Source: Glaciimonas immobilis (GTDB taxonomy: Bacteria; Pseudomonadota; Gammaproteobacteria; Burkholderiales; Burkholderiaceae_D). From it: a stretch of DNA of 64,000 nt. The notes beneath the pieces are model-generated. The model was not told the origin of the DNA, made no database searches, and worked only from the letters and a program-made list of their open reading frames with translations. The position numbers and the translations under genes are program-made. Where the stretch lies: the NCBI RefSeq assembly GCF_011947285.1, contig NZ_JAAOZT010000001.1, forward strand, positions 310,001-374,000, read 5' to 3'. This document shows, piece after piece, positions 49,453 through 59,081 of this stretch. The stretch's first letter is position 1; every line of letters starts with the position of its first letter.

Positions 49453-49617
49453 ATGGCGATTATTCGAGTTTCTCCGACTGAAATAACGGTCGATGACATA
49501 ACGTATGTGTTTGATACGGCTTACGCCGCGGATGCGTTTGAAGCTTGCGTGGCAATAACCGATGTACCTTATTGCGTAGATGAATTTCCTCCCGTAAGCG
49601 TCAGGAAGAGCAAATAA
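49453..49617 (+). CDS. Small protein of unknown function
   Basis: A 54-residue protein starting MAIIRVSPTEITVDD behind GAGG. It has two Cys (EACVAITDVPYCVDE). No family recognised. A hairpin GGATGC/GCATCC follows at 49626-49644. Confidence 0.5.
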   Translation: MAIIRVSPTEITVDDITYVFDTAYAADAFEACVAITDVPYCVDEFPPVSVRKSK

Positions 49618-49954
49618 TTATCACCGGATGCGTGGCTTGCATCCCTCATTGGTTTTTGGTTTTTCTCCCTTTCCAGGGCGGCGGTAGACGACTTGTCTAC
49701 CGTCACTGGCGCAGGGCAACGACCTCAGTCAAGGGAAAAAACGTCGGTTTTACACGTTAACTTTCGATTGTGGCAGCCAAAAGCGATAGCCGTGAGGGGG
49801 GCACGTTATGCTTCGAAGCGCGCGTGTATCGCGGAAGTGCGTAGGGGAGAGGCTTCAGAGATTGCAATAGTTTGTAACCTATAAATATAACTACAATGTT
49901 ACATGCTAATTTGCAGCAATCAAAACCACTCATCACGATAATTGTGAGCGTAAT
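49618..49954. other. Region before the DUF3300 gene
   Basis: Holds two perfect small hairpins, GGATGC-N7-GCATCC (49626-49644) and CGGTAGAC-N5-GTCTACCG (49682-49702). The 63-codon frame at 49693 is not convincing. Confidence 0.5.
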
Positions 49955-52177
49955 ATGTCCAATCGCACCCAGACAATCTCTTTAATGCTTAGTACTGCTT
50001 TGTGCGTGGCGATATTGCCGCTGACTGGTTGCAACAAAATCAAGGCATCCGATCAGCCTTCCCGGGATGCAACATCGATAAAGGCGGCTTATGCGCCGCC
50101 GACGGCAGAACAGTTATATCAAATGGTAGGTCCGATTGCATTATTTCCCGATAAGTTGGTAGCGCAGGTTCTTGCGGGTTCGACCTATCCCGACCAGATT
50201 ACGCGTGCTGATGGCTGGTTAGCGCAAAATAAGGCCTTGAAGGGCGCGCAATTGGTCGCTGCCACAAATCAACAGCCTTGGGACGTTAGCATAAAAAGTT
50301 TGACCACGTTCCCTGAGGTGCTGAGCCAGATGGCGCAAAATATTCAGTGGACCTCGGCATTGGGTGCGGCTTACGTCAACGATCCGATTGATGTGATGAA
50401 TGCCATACAAGTCATGCGTCAGCGTGCAGCCAGTAGCGGAAATTTAAAGACCTCCAAACATCAAAAAATAGCGGTGGTCTCACGTGGCAGCAATACGTCG
50501 CCAAATGACTATGTTCTGCAGGCCAGGGAGCCGCGTGTATATTCCGGTCCGCAGATAATTGCCGCGCCGCCCGATATGATTATGATTGAGCCGATGGAAC
50601 CGGACTACGTGTACGTGCCGACTTATAACCCACGCGTGGTATATGGCGAACCGATCGCATACTATCCCGGCTATCGATATGAGCCGTCGCGGCCCACTTA
50701 CAGTACAAGCGAGATTGTCACGACCGGTGCGATTTCATTTGGAATCGGTGTTGCGGTCGGCACGGTAATTAGTAATTCCAATTGGGGCTGGAACTCCTGG
50801 GGCATGCAGTGGGGCGGGCACAGAGGGCATGATGGTGATGACCGCACCGATCGCGGTCGTGGTCGTGATGATGGCGGTCCGGATCGCGGTGTCTGGCAAC
50901 GGCCCGCTGTTGTTTATAACAACTCGACTTATGTATCGCGCTCTACTACGATCGTTAATCGGGTGACTAATAACGTCAACAATACCAACATTAATAATAC
51001 TAATAACATCGCTATTTTCAATAATAATTCTGTCAATAGCGCCAATAACAGCAACGGCATAAATAACCGGAATAACGTAACAAATAATGTCGTTCCGCCG
51101 CCGGATGGTAACAGGGTGCAAGCGAATGTTGGGCCTTCTAATGCTGTAGTGAATGGTAATAATGTGGCGCGTCCAAATTTTTCTGCTCAAAATCAGCCAG
51201 AGATAGATCATGCAGCGCGCAGAAACGAGGGTGCGCGTGGGACCGGAGAGCCTGTTTTCAATAATATGAATCGTGCCCAGCCGACTCAAAACAACATGGG
51301 ATTGGCTCCGCCCGTTGCAGCGCCACCCAATTTTAATAGCATGAGCAAGCCTAATTTTGCGCATATGGCCCCGGCGGCTGGCGCGCCAGCACCTCAGCAT
51401 AATATTATGCAGCAGAATTCTGCGCTTATAGGGGGCGGAGTGCAGGGCATCGCTCCGATGAGTCCTGCCGATTCGGGCGCGCCACGTCAAAATCAAGAGC
51501 GTCTAGAGAACAATCGGCAAAACAGGCCCGGATACGGCGGTCAGGCGCAATCAGATATGACGCGTCCTTCGAGTGCTGCCCCGGCAGCGCCTCAGGATCA
51601 GTCGCACACGCAGCAACAAGGGCGTCCTCAGCCGCAAAATCAACCGCAACCCCACGTTCAGCCGCAGCTACAGCCGCAGGTACAGCAAGAGCAACGTGCT
51701 CAGGCCCAGCAGCAAGAGCGTGTTCACGCCCAGCAACAGGAACGTGCACAGGCCCAGCAACAGGAACGTGCGCGGGCACAACAGCAAGAACGGGCGCGGG
51801 CACAACAGCAAGAACGGGCGCAGATGCAGCAGCAACAGCAGCAACAGCAGCAACAGCAGCAACAGCAGCAACAGCAGCAACAGCAGCAACAGCAGCAACA
51901 GCAGCAGGCACAACAACAGCACGCTCAGCAACAACAGGAGCGAGCCCAAGTCCAGGCTCAAGCCCAAGTTCAGGCTCAAGCCCAAGTTCAGGCCCAAGCT
52001 CAAGCTCAGGCTCGGGCTCAGGCTCAAGCTCAAGCTAGACCGCCAACGCCGCAGCAAGAGCGGCCCCAACAGCAAGCGCAACCACGACCACCGACACAGT
52101 CGCAGCAAACGCCAAATCACCAGGACCACGGTGGTGGTCGTCCGCATGACAAAAAGGATGAGGGCAAGCACGAGTGA
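49955..52177 (+). CDS. DUF3300 lipoprotein with long Gln-rich tail
   Basis: A 740-residue exported protein. The signal ends LPLTGC, giving a lipidated Cys near residue 26. DUF3300 follows (about 45-240: LVGPIALFPDKLVAQVLAGSTYP-like sequence, NIQWTSALGAAYVNDP, YVYVPTYNPRVVYGEP). Then comes a membrane-like Gly segment, an Asn-rich part (NNVNNTNINNTNN) and from about residue 530 a Gln-rich tail with AQQQERA heptads, a 27-Gln run and QVQAQA repeats. Function unknown; the envelope is the likely site. Antisense open frames over the tail are by-products of the repeats. Confidence 0.88.
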   Translation: MSNRTQTISLMLSTALCVAILPLTGCNKIKASDQPSRDATSIKAAYAPPTAEQLYQMVGPIALFPDKLVAQVLAGSTYPDQITRADGWLAQNKALKGAQLVAATNQQPWDVSIKSLTTFPEVLSQMAQNIQWTSALGAAYVNDPIDVMNAIQVMRQRAASSGNLKTSKHQKIAVVSRGSNTSPNDYVLQAREPRVYSGPQIIAAPPDMIMIEPMEPDYVYVPTYNPRVVYGEPIAYYPGYRYEPSRPTYSTSEIVTTGAISFGIGVAVGTVISNSNWGWNSWGMQWGGHRGHDGDDRTDRGRGRDDGGPDRGVWQRPAVVYNNSTYVSRSTTIVNRVTNNVNNTNINNTNNIAIFNNNSVNSANNSNGINNRNNVTNNVVPPPDGNRVQANVGPSNAVVNGNNVARPNFSAQNQPEIDHAARRNEGARGTGEPVFNNMNRAQPTQNNMGLAPPVAAPPNFNSMSKPNFAHMAPAAGAPAPQHNIMQQNSALIGGGVQGIAPMSPADSGAPRQNQERLENNRQNRPGYGGQAQSDMTRPSSAAPAAPQDQSHTQQQGRPQPQNQPQPHVQPQLQPQVQQEQRAQAQQQERVHAQQQERAQAQQQERARAQQQERARAQQQERAQMQQQQQQQQQQQQQQQQQQQQQQQQQQQAQQQHAQQQQERAQVQAQAQVQAQAQVQAQAQAQARAQAQAQARPPTPQQERPQQQAQPRPPTQSQQTPNHQDHGGGRPHDKKDEGKHE
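51827..51907 (+). repeat. Nine copies of a 9-bp CAG/CAA unit coding 27 Gln
   Basis: CAGCAGCAA is repeated eight times with a final CAGCAGCAG, in frame. It is flanked by degenerate 21-bp AQQQERA repeats (about 51700-51826) and VQAQAQ repeats (about 51945-52030). Confidence 0.95.
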
Positions 52178-52391
52178 CGTACTTAATCAGCTACCAGACA
52201 GTTCCTTTTCGCTAATTTGCGCTAATATATGGCGGTGCACCATTCGGTTGAGTAACAGGGACGTCGCCACGCGGCTTTTACCCTTTTTAAATAACTATCG
52301 CTGTCGCTTAAGTGCCCGTCCAAGAGAACAGGAACCCCCGTAAGCGACGATAGTTTCGAAAACTAGTTTTTTAGATTGGCCGTTGCAACTC

Positions 52392-53063
52392 ATGAATTAC
52401 TGGAATGATTTTACGCATTATGGTGGTAGCACAGTCATGCTTTCGGGCGCGATTGTGGTGACGCTCTGGCTGATTGCCGGACGGGCCTGGAAAATGGCGT
52501 TATGGTGGTGCGTATTGTTCGGCTCCGGCTTAACGCTGGTGCTCGTGACCAAACTCGCGTTCGTTGGCTGGGGTGTTGGGATACGGGCGCTAGACTTTAC
52601 GGGTATCAGCGGTCATGCGATGCGGGCAATGGCGGTGATGCCTGTGATGCTTTATTTAGTCTTGCAAAAAGCGCCTAGACGATGGCGGATGGCGGGAGTA
52701 TTGGTAGGTATTGGGTTTGGGATAATGATCGGTATTTCACGCCTGGTCGTGCATGCGCATTCAAATTCCGAAATGATATCGGGATGCATATTGGGTGCGA
52801 TAGTCAGTATCGGCTTTATTGCCATTGCAGAGCGCTGTGCCCCGCCGACAGTAAATCGCTGGTTGATTGCTATAAGTCTGATGGCGGTGTTTAGCACCAG
52901 TTACGCTAAATCAGCGCCGACGCAACGCTGGTTGACCAGCATGGCATTATACGTCGCTGGTCACGAGAGGCCCTATATCCGGTCTACCTGGAAAATGGCT
53001 CCGCCCCGCGCCGCCTCATCCTCGGACCCTGCAGTCGACGAGCTCCTGCTGGAAGAAAATTAA
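52392..53063 (+). CDS. PAP2-superfamily phosphatase
   Basis: A 223-residue membrane protein with about five helices. Motif 2 is SGHAMR near residue 75 and motif 3 SRLVVHAHSNSE near 120, where the usual Asp after His is Glu (H...SE). It belongs with lipid or undecaprenyl-pyrophosphate phosphatases. The first motif (KxxxxxxRP) is not evident, so activity is uncertain. ATG at 52392 is chosen over a TTG three codons upstream. Confidence 0.78.
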   Translation: MNYWNDFTHYGGSTVMLSGAIVVTLWLIAGRAWKMALWWCVLFGSGLTLVLVTKLAFVGWGVGIRALDFTGISGHAMRAMAVMPVMLYLVLQKAPRRWRMAGVLVGIGFGIMIGISRLVVHAHSNSEMISGCILGAIVSIGFIAIAERCAPPTVNRWLIAISLMAVFSTSYAKSAPTQRWLTSMALYVAGHERPYIRSTWKMAPPRAASSSDPAVDELLLEEN

Positions 53064-53139
53064 CGCATCAGAATGGTGTGACCGCGCTTAACGAAGTTGT
53101 TTTTGACCTTTCGCCTTCCCCTATTAACGAGAACGCACT

Positions 53140-53292
53140 ATGAACATTCATATCACGATGGTACCGCTGGTTTCCTTGATTGCTGGCGTACTCATTCTAG
53201 TCATGCCGCGGTTGTTGAACTTTATCATCGCTATTTATTTGATCGTAATCGGTCTGGTTGGGCTCTTTGGTAGCCATCTGCATTTGGGCTGA
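53140..53292 (+). CDS. DUF3096 small membrane protein
   Basis: A 50-residue protein with two helices around a conserved MPRLLNF (VSLIAGVLILVMPRLLNF then IIAIYLIVIGLVGLFG). This pattern is that of DUF3096, found widely in proteobacteria with no known job. Confidence 0.88.
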   Translation: MNIHITMVPLVSLIAGVLILVMPRLLNFIIAIYLIVIGLVGLFGSHLHLG

Positions 53293-53430
53293 TGTCGATC
53301 CCCCTATATCGTTGTGACGAATCAAAATAGTTACCATCTGCTGCGCCACCGCGCTGCCGGGAATTAACGTAGGGGCGGGCATGGGGTGACAGAACGTCGC
53401 ACTGCCGCGCACGTCCTGAGCGTGGGCTAA

Positions 53431-54303
53431 TTACCTCCCGGTGACACTCTTAATACACTCATAAAGTGCCGGCCATTTAAACGGCTTGAAAATATAGCCA
53501 TCGGCCTCGGCTTTAATGCCGCGCAAGACATATTCATCGGTAATCTGTGACGTGACCATGATGACCGGCGTTTGTTTTAAGGCTGGATGGCGACGGATGT
53601 AGTCCAAAACATGGAATCCGTCTTTCCCCGGTAGTCCCGGCAGCATCACATCAAGCAGCACCAAATCCGGTAGCGGACCAGAACCAGATGCCGCGAGTCC
53701 GTTGAGGGTAGTAATCGCGTCTACGACATTTTCAACGATCTGCACCGTATGGTTTTTATGTTGTAAAAGCGACTCCAGCAAGTGGCTCAACGATTCGTCG
53801 TCCTCTATCACCATAACGTTCATGCCGGTGCCGGCTATCAGATTCGCCGGACTGACTGAATTTGGGTCGCTCGGTTTTTGGCCGTAGGCATAGAAACCTT
53901 TTTTTTCGAGAATAGTTGCTCCTCTGCGCGCTTCAGCCCAGACCTGCACGCTCTCTTGCAGCGAAAGTTCCTTGACTTCAATGGTCGGCAGGGTATTCGT
54001 AGATTTCAGCATGCCATCCGGCGCGTATGCGCTGTTCTGCGACGTCCCCATTGCCAAGTCGCCGGGGCCGTCGAGATTGACGCTGGAAAAAACCCGTATT
54101 AATCCAAGTTTGAGCAATGACTCCAGCGTGATCGCCAATCTATTATTGGTCGCGGCGTCAAGCATCCCGGTCAGGTCGCTCACGCTGGAGGTGCCGTTGA
54201 TCAACGTCAAAACCCGTGCGTCGTCACGCCCTATATTTTTAGCGCCAACTTTTAGCGCGTTCATGCCTCTGGAGGTCTTGCTGTAAATAGCCGAGTTATC
54301 CAT
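53431..54303 (-). CDS. Response regulator with N-terminal winged-helix-like domain
   Basis: A 290-residue protein. Residues 1-75 (RDDARVLTLINGTSSVSDLTGMLD) resemble a small helical domain found in beta-proteobacterial regulators; 75-160 is a linker; the receiver is at about 162-288 with EDDES, phospho-acceptor Asp in LVLLDVMLPG, TSQ and KPFKWP. There is no known DNA-binding output. Last gene of the phosphorelay cluster. Confidence 0.85.
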   Translation of the reverse strand: MDNSAIYSKTSRGMNALKVGAKNIGRDDARVLTLINGTSSVSDLTGMLDAATNNRLAITLESLLKLGLIRVFSSVNLDGPGDLAMGTSQNSAYAPDGMLKSTNTLPTIEVKELSLQESVQVWAEARRGATILEKKGFYAYGQKPSDPNSVSPANLIAGTGMNVMVIEDDESLSHLLESLLQHKNHTVQIVENVVDAITTLNGLAASGSGPLPDLVLLDVMLPGLPGKDGFHVLDYIRRHPALKQTPVIMVTSQITDEYVLRGIKAEADGYIFKPFKWPALYECIKSVTGR

Positions 54304-54448
54304 TGCTTCTTAATTTCTCCGTATTTACCTGGTACTTTACTTGTTACTTCAACCGTTACGCTGGCATAATTTTGTCGCTTCAGTATTCTTTGGGCAATAT
54401 AGCTGCGAACATACCTTATTCAGCAGACATTTTAAATTCATGCTGCGG

Positions 54449-54895
54449 TCAATTACGCTTTTCTATTGTAACAATCGACGCATGCACTTGAAGCTCTGAC
54501 AAACCCATGCCGATTTCGCACAAAGCATCCTCGGACCAACTATTTTGATTGATATGCGACTTCAGTTTTTGCTCCAGTTTGCCTGCTTGCTTTCCTAACG
54601 CCTCTAGACCGAAAATACCGGCGCTGCCGCTTAACGAGTGCACCAGGCGCAGTAGCGTACTCGCGGCCTCGGCATTGGTTGATTGATCGCCAGCCTTTTT
54701 GCCACAATCGTCGCCGCAATTCAATTGACCTTTGCAATGCGCCAGCGCCATATGCATTTGGGCAATTTTGGCAGGCAGCTTGCCCATATACTCACGTCCG
54801 AGCGACGCCATTAAAACTGCTAACTCTGTGTCCTCATGGACGATGGGTTCGTTATTAACAGGGTTGATCCGGTTTGGTTCAAGCTTGTCAGGCAT
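54449..54895 (-). CDS. Histidine phosphotransfer (Hpt) protein
   Basis: A 148-residue protein with an Hpt four-helix domain; the phospho-His is in LLRLVHSLSGSAGIFG near residue 90, followed by LEALGKQAGKLEQKL. It overlaps the receiver gene by eight bases and would pass phosphate between the two receivers of this cluster. Confidence 0.85.
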   Translation of the reverse strand: MPDKLEPNRINPVNNEPIVHEDTELAVLMASLGREYMGKLPAKIAQMHMALAHCKGQLNCGDDCGKKAGDQSTNAEAASTLLRLVHSLSGSAGIFGLEALGKQAGKLEQKLKSHINQNSWSEDALCEIGMGLSELQVHASIVTIEKRN

Positions 54896-55301
54896 TATTT
54901 TTGCTCCACAATTCTTTGATTTTGTGCGCTAGTAACATGGGATCAAATGGCTTGGCGATCACGTCCAGCGCACCTAAAGATATGAGGTATGCGATTTCGT
55001 GCGGTTGCGCTTTTGCAGTCATGAAGATGGTAGGAGTGCTTGCGGTGGAAGTTAATGCGCGCAGTGCGGACAAGGTCGAGGGGCCATCCATTTCGGGCAT
55101 CATGACATCAAGCAAAATCAGATCGGGCCGATTGCCACTGTTAATGGCAGCCAGCGCTTCTGGCCCGGAGCTGCAGATGGTTACCGCAAAGCCGCCGATG
55201 GATTGAAGTGCCAGGCTGGCGATACTTTGAATGTCGGTGTCGTCTTCGATATACAAGATCGAGCGGAGAGCGGCAGCGGTTTTTCTTGGCGGTAACATCA
55301 T
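54888..55301 (-). CDS. Single-domain response regulator
   Basis: A 137-residue stand-alone receiver: EDD acidic pair near residue 18, phospho-acceptor in LILLDVMMPEMDG near 60, MTAKAQ and AKPFDP as switch residues. No output domain. It starts 57 bases behind the kinase gene and likely takes phosphate from it. Confidence 0.9.
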   Translation of the reverse strand: MMLPPRKTAAALRSILYIEDDTDIQSIASLALQSIGGFAVTICSSGPEALAAINSGNRPDLILLDVMMPEMDGPSTLSALRALTSTASTPTIFMTAKAQPHEIAYLISLGALDVIAKPFDPMLLAHKIKELWSKNNA

Positions 55302-55357
55302 ATGTTGGCCATCGGCACTTTACATTTTTGGGTACTTATTTTAGGGACACCATTTTA

Positions 55358-57742
55358 CTAGACACTGAGTGCTGCTATTGAAGGAAGATCAATAAAAAAT
55401 TTCGTAGGATGACCTGTTGCGCTAAAGAAATCTATCCGCCCCCCATGCTGCTCGACCAGATGTTTACTAATACTCAGGCCCAGACCTGTTCCGCCCTTTT
55501 TACGAGAATCAGCGGAATCACCCATCGCAAATTTTTGAAAAATACGCGGGCGGAATTCTTTTGAAATGCCGCTCCCATGATCGATAACAGAAATGCGCAC
55601 CCAGTCTTTTCCTGCCTCTTTATGCTGGTCCAGTTGCAGCGTTACCGTGCCACCCGTTGGTGAGTATTTGATCGCATTCGAAAGGAGATTAATCAGTACC
55701 TGAATTAACCTGTCACGGTCGCCCGAAATTTGGACCGTGCGCTCGTGCGACGCGACACTCATGATCAACCGGACGTTAAATGTTGCCGCGTAGCCTTGTG
55801 TGGCCTCAACGGCTTGCTGGGCCAGCGACAGTAGCGGTTGATTGACCATCTCAAAGCGCATGTTGCCGGATTCTATCTTTTCAATATCCAGCACATCATT
55901 GATCAGCCGTACTAATCGTGCGCAATTTTTACTCGCGATTTCAAGCAAACTTTTGGCTTGCGCGGGTAGCTCGCCTGCCACGCCGCCTACCAGCAATCCG
56001 ATAGAGCCACGGATGGACGTCAGTGGTGTGCGCAACTCATGTGAGACCGTTGAAATGAAATCATTTTTCATGCGCTCAATTTGTTTTCTGTCTGAAATAT
56101 CATGCAAAAAAGCACTAAAAAAATAGTTGTCCCTATCGTCCACCAGGCTGATGGTGATTTCCACCGGGAACTCGTTATTTTCACGATCCAGAACAAGGCG
56201 CTCCATGCGGTGATTGAGGAATTTCATCGCGTTCGTATTGCCGGTATCGGTCGCGGTGCGAGATCGGTCTGCGCTGCGGGCCTGATAAACCTGGGCGATG
56301 GTTTTGTCGATAATAGCCTGAAATCTCAGCGGGACGATCGTGCGCGACATTTGTTTCCCTAGAACCTCCTGTCGCGTCCAGCCGAACATTTTTTCCGCCT
56401 GAGTGTTCCAGTCGCTAAAATTGCCGCGTGAGTCCACGCCCACAAAAGCGGCTTGCGCGCTCTCAAGAATACTTTGAATACGATTTTCGCTAACTGTAAC
56501 CTTGGTCAGCGCCTCGCCCAGCTCGGCGGTACGAAGTTCAACCCGTTTCTCTAAAGTAAGATTTAGTTCTTTTAGCGCCGATTCTTTTTTGAATAAATTG
56601 CCAACCAGGGCATTGAGCGATGCGGTCAAGGCCTGCACCTCGAAATAGTTGCTGTTGCTTGACGGCGCCGGAATATTTACGATCTCGCCGTTCTGTATTC
56701 TTTGTGCGGATTTGGCGAGCGCGCGCAACGGCAAAATAATATTTCGCGCCACAATCAAACCGACTAGCGAAAATAGTATGGCCGCGGCTGCTCCCGACCA
56801 GAGCACCTTTAGCTGAATTTTTTTAAGCGGCAAAAGCGCGGCGGTTTCACTTTGCCTGACTAATATTGTCCAGCCCATGCCGGGATAAGATTGATATCCC
56901 GTGCTGCGGCTAAAACCCACCAGATAACGCTGGTTATCTGGCCAGGTTTCAACGGTATATCCTGCCGCGGATTTTTGCGCCAGTTTCAGGCTGGGCAGGT
57001 TGATCGTTTTTCCTTCTAATTCCGCTGGACCGAGCAAAACCTTACCGTCTTTATTGACGATGACCGAATCGATATTACTTTGATCGCGCGCCGTAAACAT
57101 TGATCGCTTAATGTCATCGGCCCAGTGCCAGGATAAATGCGCAGCCAGTACGCCTGCGGTTTTGCCCGCTTTATCCAGATACGGAAACGCAATATCAATA
57201 ATACGCACCGGTTCGTTGATGGGGTATTTATCTGCAGGCAAAAGCTTGGCCAATAATGTGGCCTCATGTACGTCGCCCAGATTGATCCCGCTTAGCGCAT
57301 TGTTAAACCACGGTAGTCGGGAAGCATCCATACCCTCCAGTAAACCGTGTGCCGCGACAATGACTTTACCGTTAGCATCTGTCATCCCGATCCAGGCATA
57401 GTAGGGATAGGTGGTCTGGAGCGTCTCCAATTGTCGGCGACGTTGCACACGATTGTCGTGCAAATTGTCAGATATTGTGACCATATCTTCACGGTTAGCC
57501 ATCAGGCGTACTTCGCGATAACGTTCGAACAGACCGCGATCAAAGGCGTCCGAAGTTTGCGTTGCCCGTTCTGCCAGACCGTTGCCGATGCGCGTTTCGA
57601 CAGAGTTAGTGGCGGCAATTTCAATCACCTCCACCAATATGCAGGTCAGTAAAAGTGATAGCGCGGAAAATGTTAATGCGAGGTAGAGGCCCACCCCACG
57701 CATTGAAAGGTATTTTTTTAATTTCAGTGGAATGAATGGCAT
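55358..57742 (-). CDS. Membrane sensor histidine kinase (Cache-HAMP-PAS)
   Basis: A 794-residue kinase. After a first membrane helix (residues 12-35) lies a periplasmic dCache-like sensor to about 310, a second helix (SGAAAAILFSLVGLIV), HAMP (about 335-390), a short coiled coil, PAS (about 415-545; RIQSILESAQAAFVGVDSRG), HisKA with phospho-His in HELRTPLTSIRGS near 569, and HATPase with INLLSNAIKYSPTGG and GTGLGLSI. It has no receiver of its own; receivers and Hpt are encoded behind it. Confidence 0.94.
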   Translation of the reverse strand: MPFIPLKLKKYLSMRGVGLYLALTFSALSLLLTCILVEVIEIAATNSVETRIGNGLAERATQTSDAFDRGLFERYREVRLMANREDMVTISDNLHDNRVQRRRQLETLQTTYPYYAWIGMTDANGKVIVAAHGLLEGMDASRLPWFNNALSGINLGDVHEATLLAKLLPADKYPINEPVRIIDIAFPYLDKAGKTAGVLAAHLSWHWADDIKRSMFTARDQSNIDSVIVNKDGKVLLGPAELEGKTINLPSLKLAQKSAAGYTVETWPDNQRYLVGFSRSTGYQSYPGMGWTILVRQSETAALLPLKKIQLKVLWSGAAAAILFSLVGLIVARNIILPLRALAKSAQRIQNGEIVNIPAPSSNSNYFEVQALTASLNALVGNLFKKESALKELNLTLEKRVELRTAELGEALTKVTVSENRIQSILESAQAAFVGVDSRGNFSDWNTQAEKMFGWTRQEVLGKQMSRTIVPLRFQAIIDKTIAQVYQARSADRSRTATDTGNTNAMKFLNHRMERLVLDRENNEFPVEITISLVDDRDNYFFSAFLHDISDRKQIERMKNDFISTVSHELRTPLTSIRGSIGLLVGGVAGELPAQAKSLLEIASKNCARLVRLINDVLDIEKIESGNMRFEMVNQPLLSLAQQAVEATQGYAATFNVRLIMSVASHERTVQISGDRDRLIQVLINLLSNAIKYSPTGGTVTLQLDQHKEAGKDWVRISVIDHGSGISKEFRPRIFQKFAMGDSADSRKKGGTGLGLSISKHLVEQHGGRIDFFSATGHPTKFFIDLPSIAALSV

Positions 57743-57946
57743 AACATCGTCGTATGAATGAAATGATCGCTATTTTTGGCGTTGTTGTGCGGTCTTGTTA
57801 CGCGAGTTGGGGTTGGGCAGTTAGTTGTCGCGATCCTGCAAAAGTCAGGATGCTCTTTTATGTTAAGTAATAATTGAAAGTTTAACCTTTGATGAAGGCC
57901 GCATCGTCCAGGTTCATTTTGTCAATTTTGCTTTCAAAAAGAGTCG

Positions 57947-57989
57947 AAAAAAGCGACGCCGATCTCTATAAAAGTTGCTCGGCGTCGCT
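57947..57989 (-). terminator. Terminator of the CHRD gene
   Basis: AGCGACGCCGA and TCGGCGTCGCT form a perfect 11-base stem with a 16-base loop; on the minus strand it is followed by six T. Confidence 0.85.
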
Positions 57990-58104
57990 TGACGTTTCAG
58001 CGCAATGCATTCAACCACTTAAAAATATCTTACTTGAGTACGCTGCTTTAATACACTATTTTAATCCAGCAATTCAGCTTACGAATTTATCGGATGGTGC
58101 GTCA

Positions 58105-58563
58105 TTAATGCGTCAACTGGGTACGAATTTCGCCGCCCGGATTGGCAGCGCTATGCACGTTGACATATAAATTGCCTGCCATGTAACTCGCGTACTGACT
58201 GTCGGTCAACATCGCACCAGCTGGCACGGACCACATATTGTCTGCGGTCTTGCTTAACGGCACTATCACTGGACCATTTGTGCCTGCCGCGCCTTCATGG
58301 ATGTGTGCTGCCTTGCCATCGACGCCGGTAGTCGTGACCTTACCGCTGACCGATTTATCGGCTCCTACCGTGATCGCCGCAACGCCGCTTGCCTGCGAGG
58401 TATTCGGCGGCACTTCATGCGCCCCATCAAGCTTGGGTTGCATGCTATGGCCCATCATTCCCATTGGATCACTTGCTGTGGTGGAACAGCCTGTTATCGC
58501 AGCAGTGGCAAACAACAGTGAAGCTAGCAAACGGGGTCTTGCGGCTTTTTGAAAGTTGAACAT
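58105..58563 (-). CDS. CHRD-domain lipoprotein
   Basis: A 152-residue lipoprotein (signal ending AITGC) with a CHRD domain: LDGAHEVPPNTSQASGVAAI near residue 48, AAHIHEGAAGTNGPVIVPL near 87 and NVHSAANPGGEIRTQL at the end. The ATG at 58563 has AGGAAA upstream; longer starts lack family sequence. Function in bacteria is unknown. Confidence 0.88.
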   Translation of the reverse strand: MFNFQKAARPRLLASLLFATAAITGCSTTASDPMGMMGHSMQPKLDGAHEVPPNTSQASGVAAITVGADKSVSGKVTTTGVDGKAAHIHEGAAGTNGPVIVPLSKTADNMWSVPAGAMLTDSQYASYMAGNLYVNVHSAANPGGEIRTQLTH

Positions 58564-58839
58564 CGTGATTTCCTTTGCGGTTATTGAGCGATGTGAAAAA
58601 AATGCGTCCTCGAGATACTTCTGGATGTTGCTGTAAAACAACTAATAATGCAGTTTAGCGGGCGTTCGAAAAAAGGCGATGTGTTTGATGGTTTCTGCCT
58701 CTTTGTAACCCCTCTTTCCAATCAGGGACTGTGCCCAGCAAGTGCAGAGATTACTTCCCCGGCGTTAGTGATGAGCGTTATGTATGTTGCCATAAGCATT
58801 ATGCGTCCGAAAAAAATAAAATTTGGTTCTATTTTTAAT

Positions 58840-58868
58840 TTGACAATGCGAATCATTCGTATTAAATT
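58840..58868 (+). promoter_or_regulatory. Fur box overlapping the promoter of the TonB receptor gene
   Basis: GACAATGCGAATCATTCGT (58842-58860) agrees with the 19-base Fur consensus at 13 positions and is palindromic (AATGCGAAT-C-ATTCGTATT, one mismatch). It covers TTGACA (58840-58845) and TAAATT (58863-58868, 17-base spacer). Iron-loaded Fur would block transcription. Confidence 0.75.
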
Positions 58869-59081
58869 TCAGGCTTGTTTAGATTATGCAATATTCAAAT
58901 ATTGTTCTGGAGTAAATTTTACTTCAGCGCATCTTTATTGACATTACCGATTCATTATTTTATTGCTTTGTAATCTTAGTCAGCCAACTGGGTTTTGATC
59001 CGGCCAGCCAGCCAATTGTTCACGCTCATACCCATTGCCCGGCCCTCTCGGGTGCTTACTGACTTACCAAGGAATTATGTA

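Noticed and set aside
50735-51911. Long antisense frames over the DUF3300 gene
   Set aside because: They are produced by the Asn/Gln repeat codons of the real gene and show low-complexity Ile/Ala/Val-rich translations.
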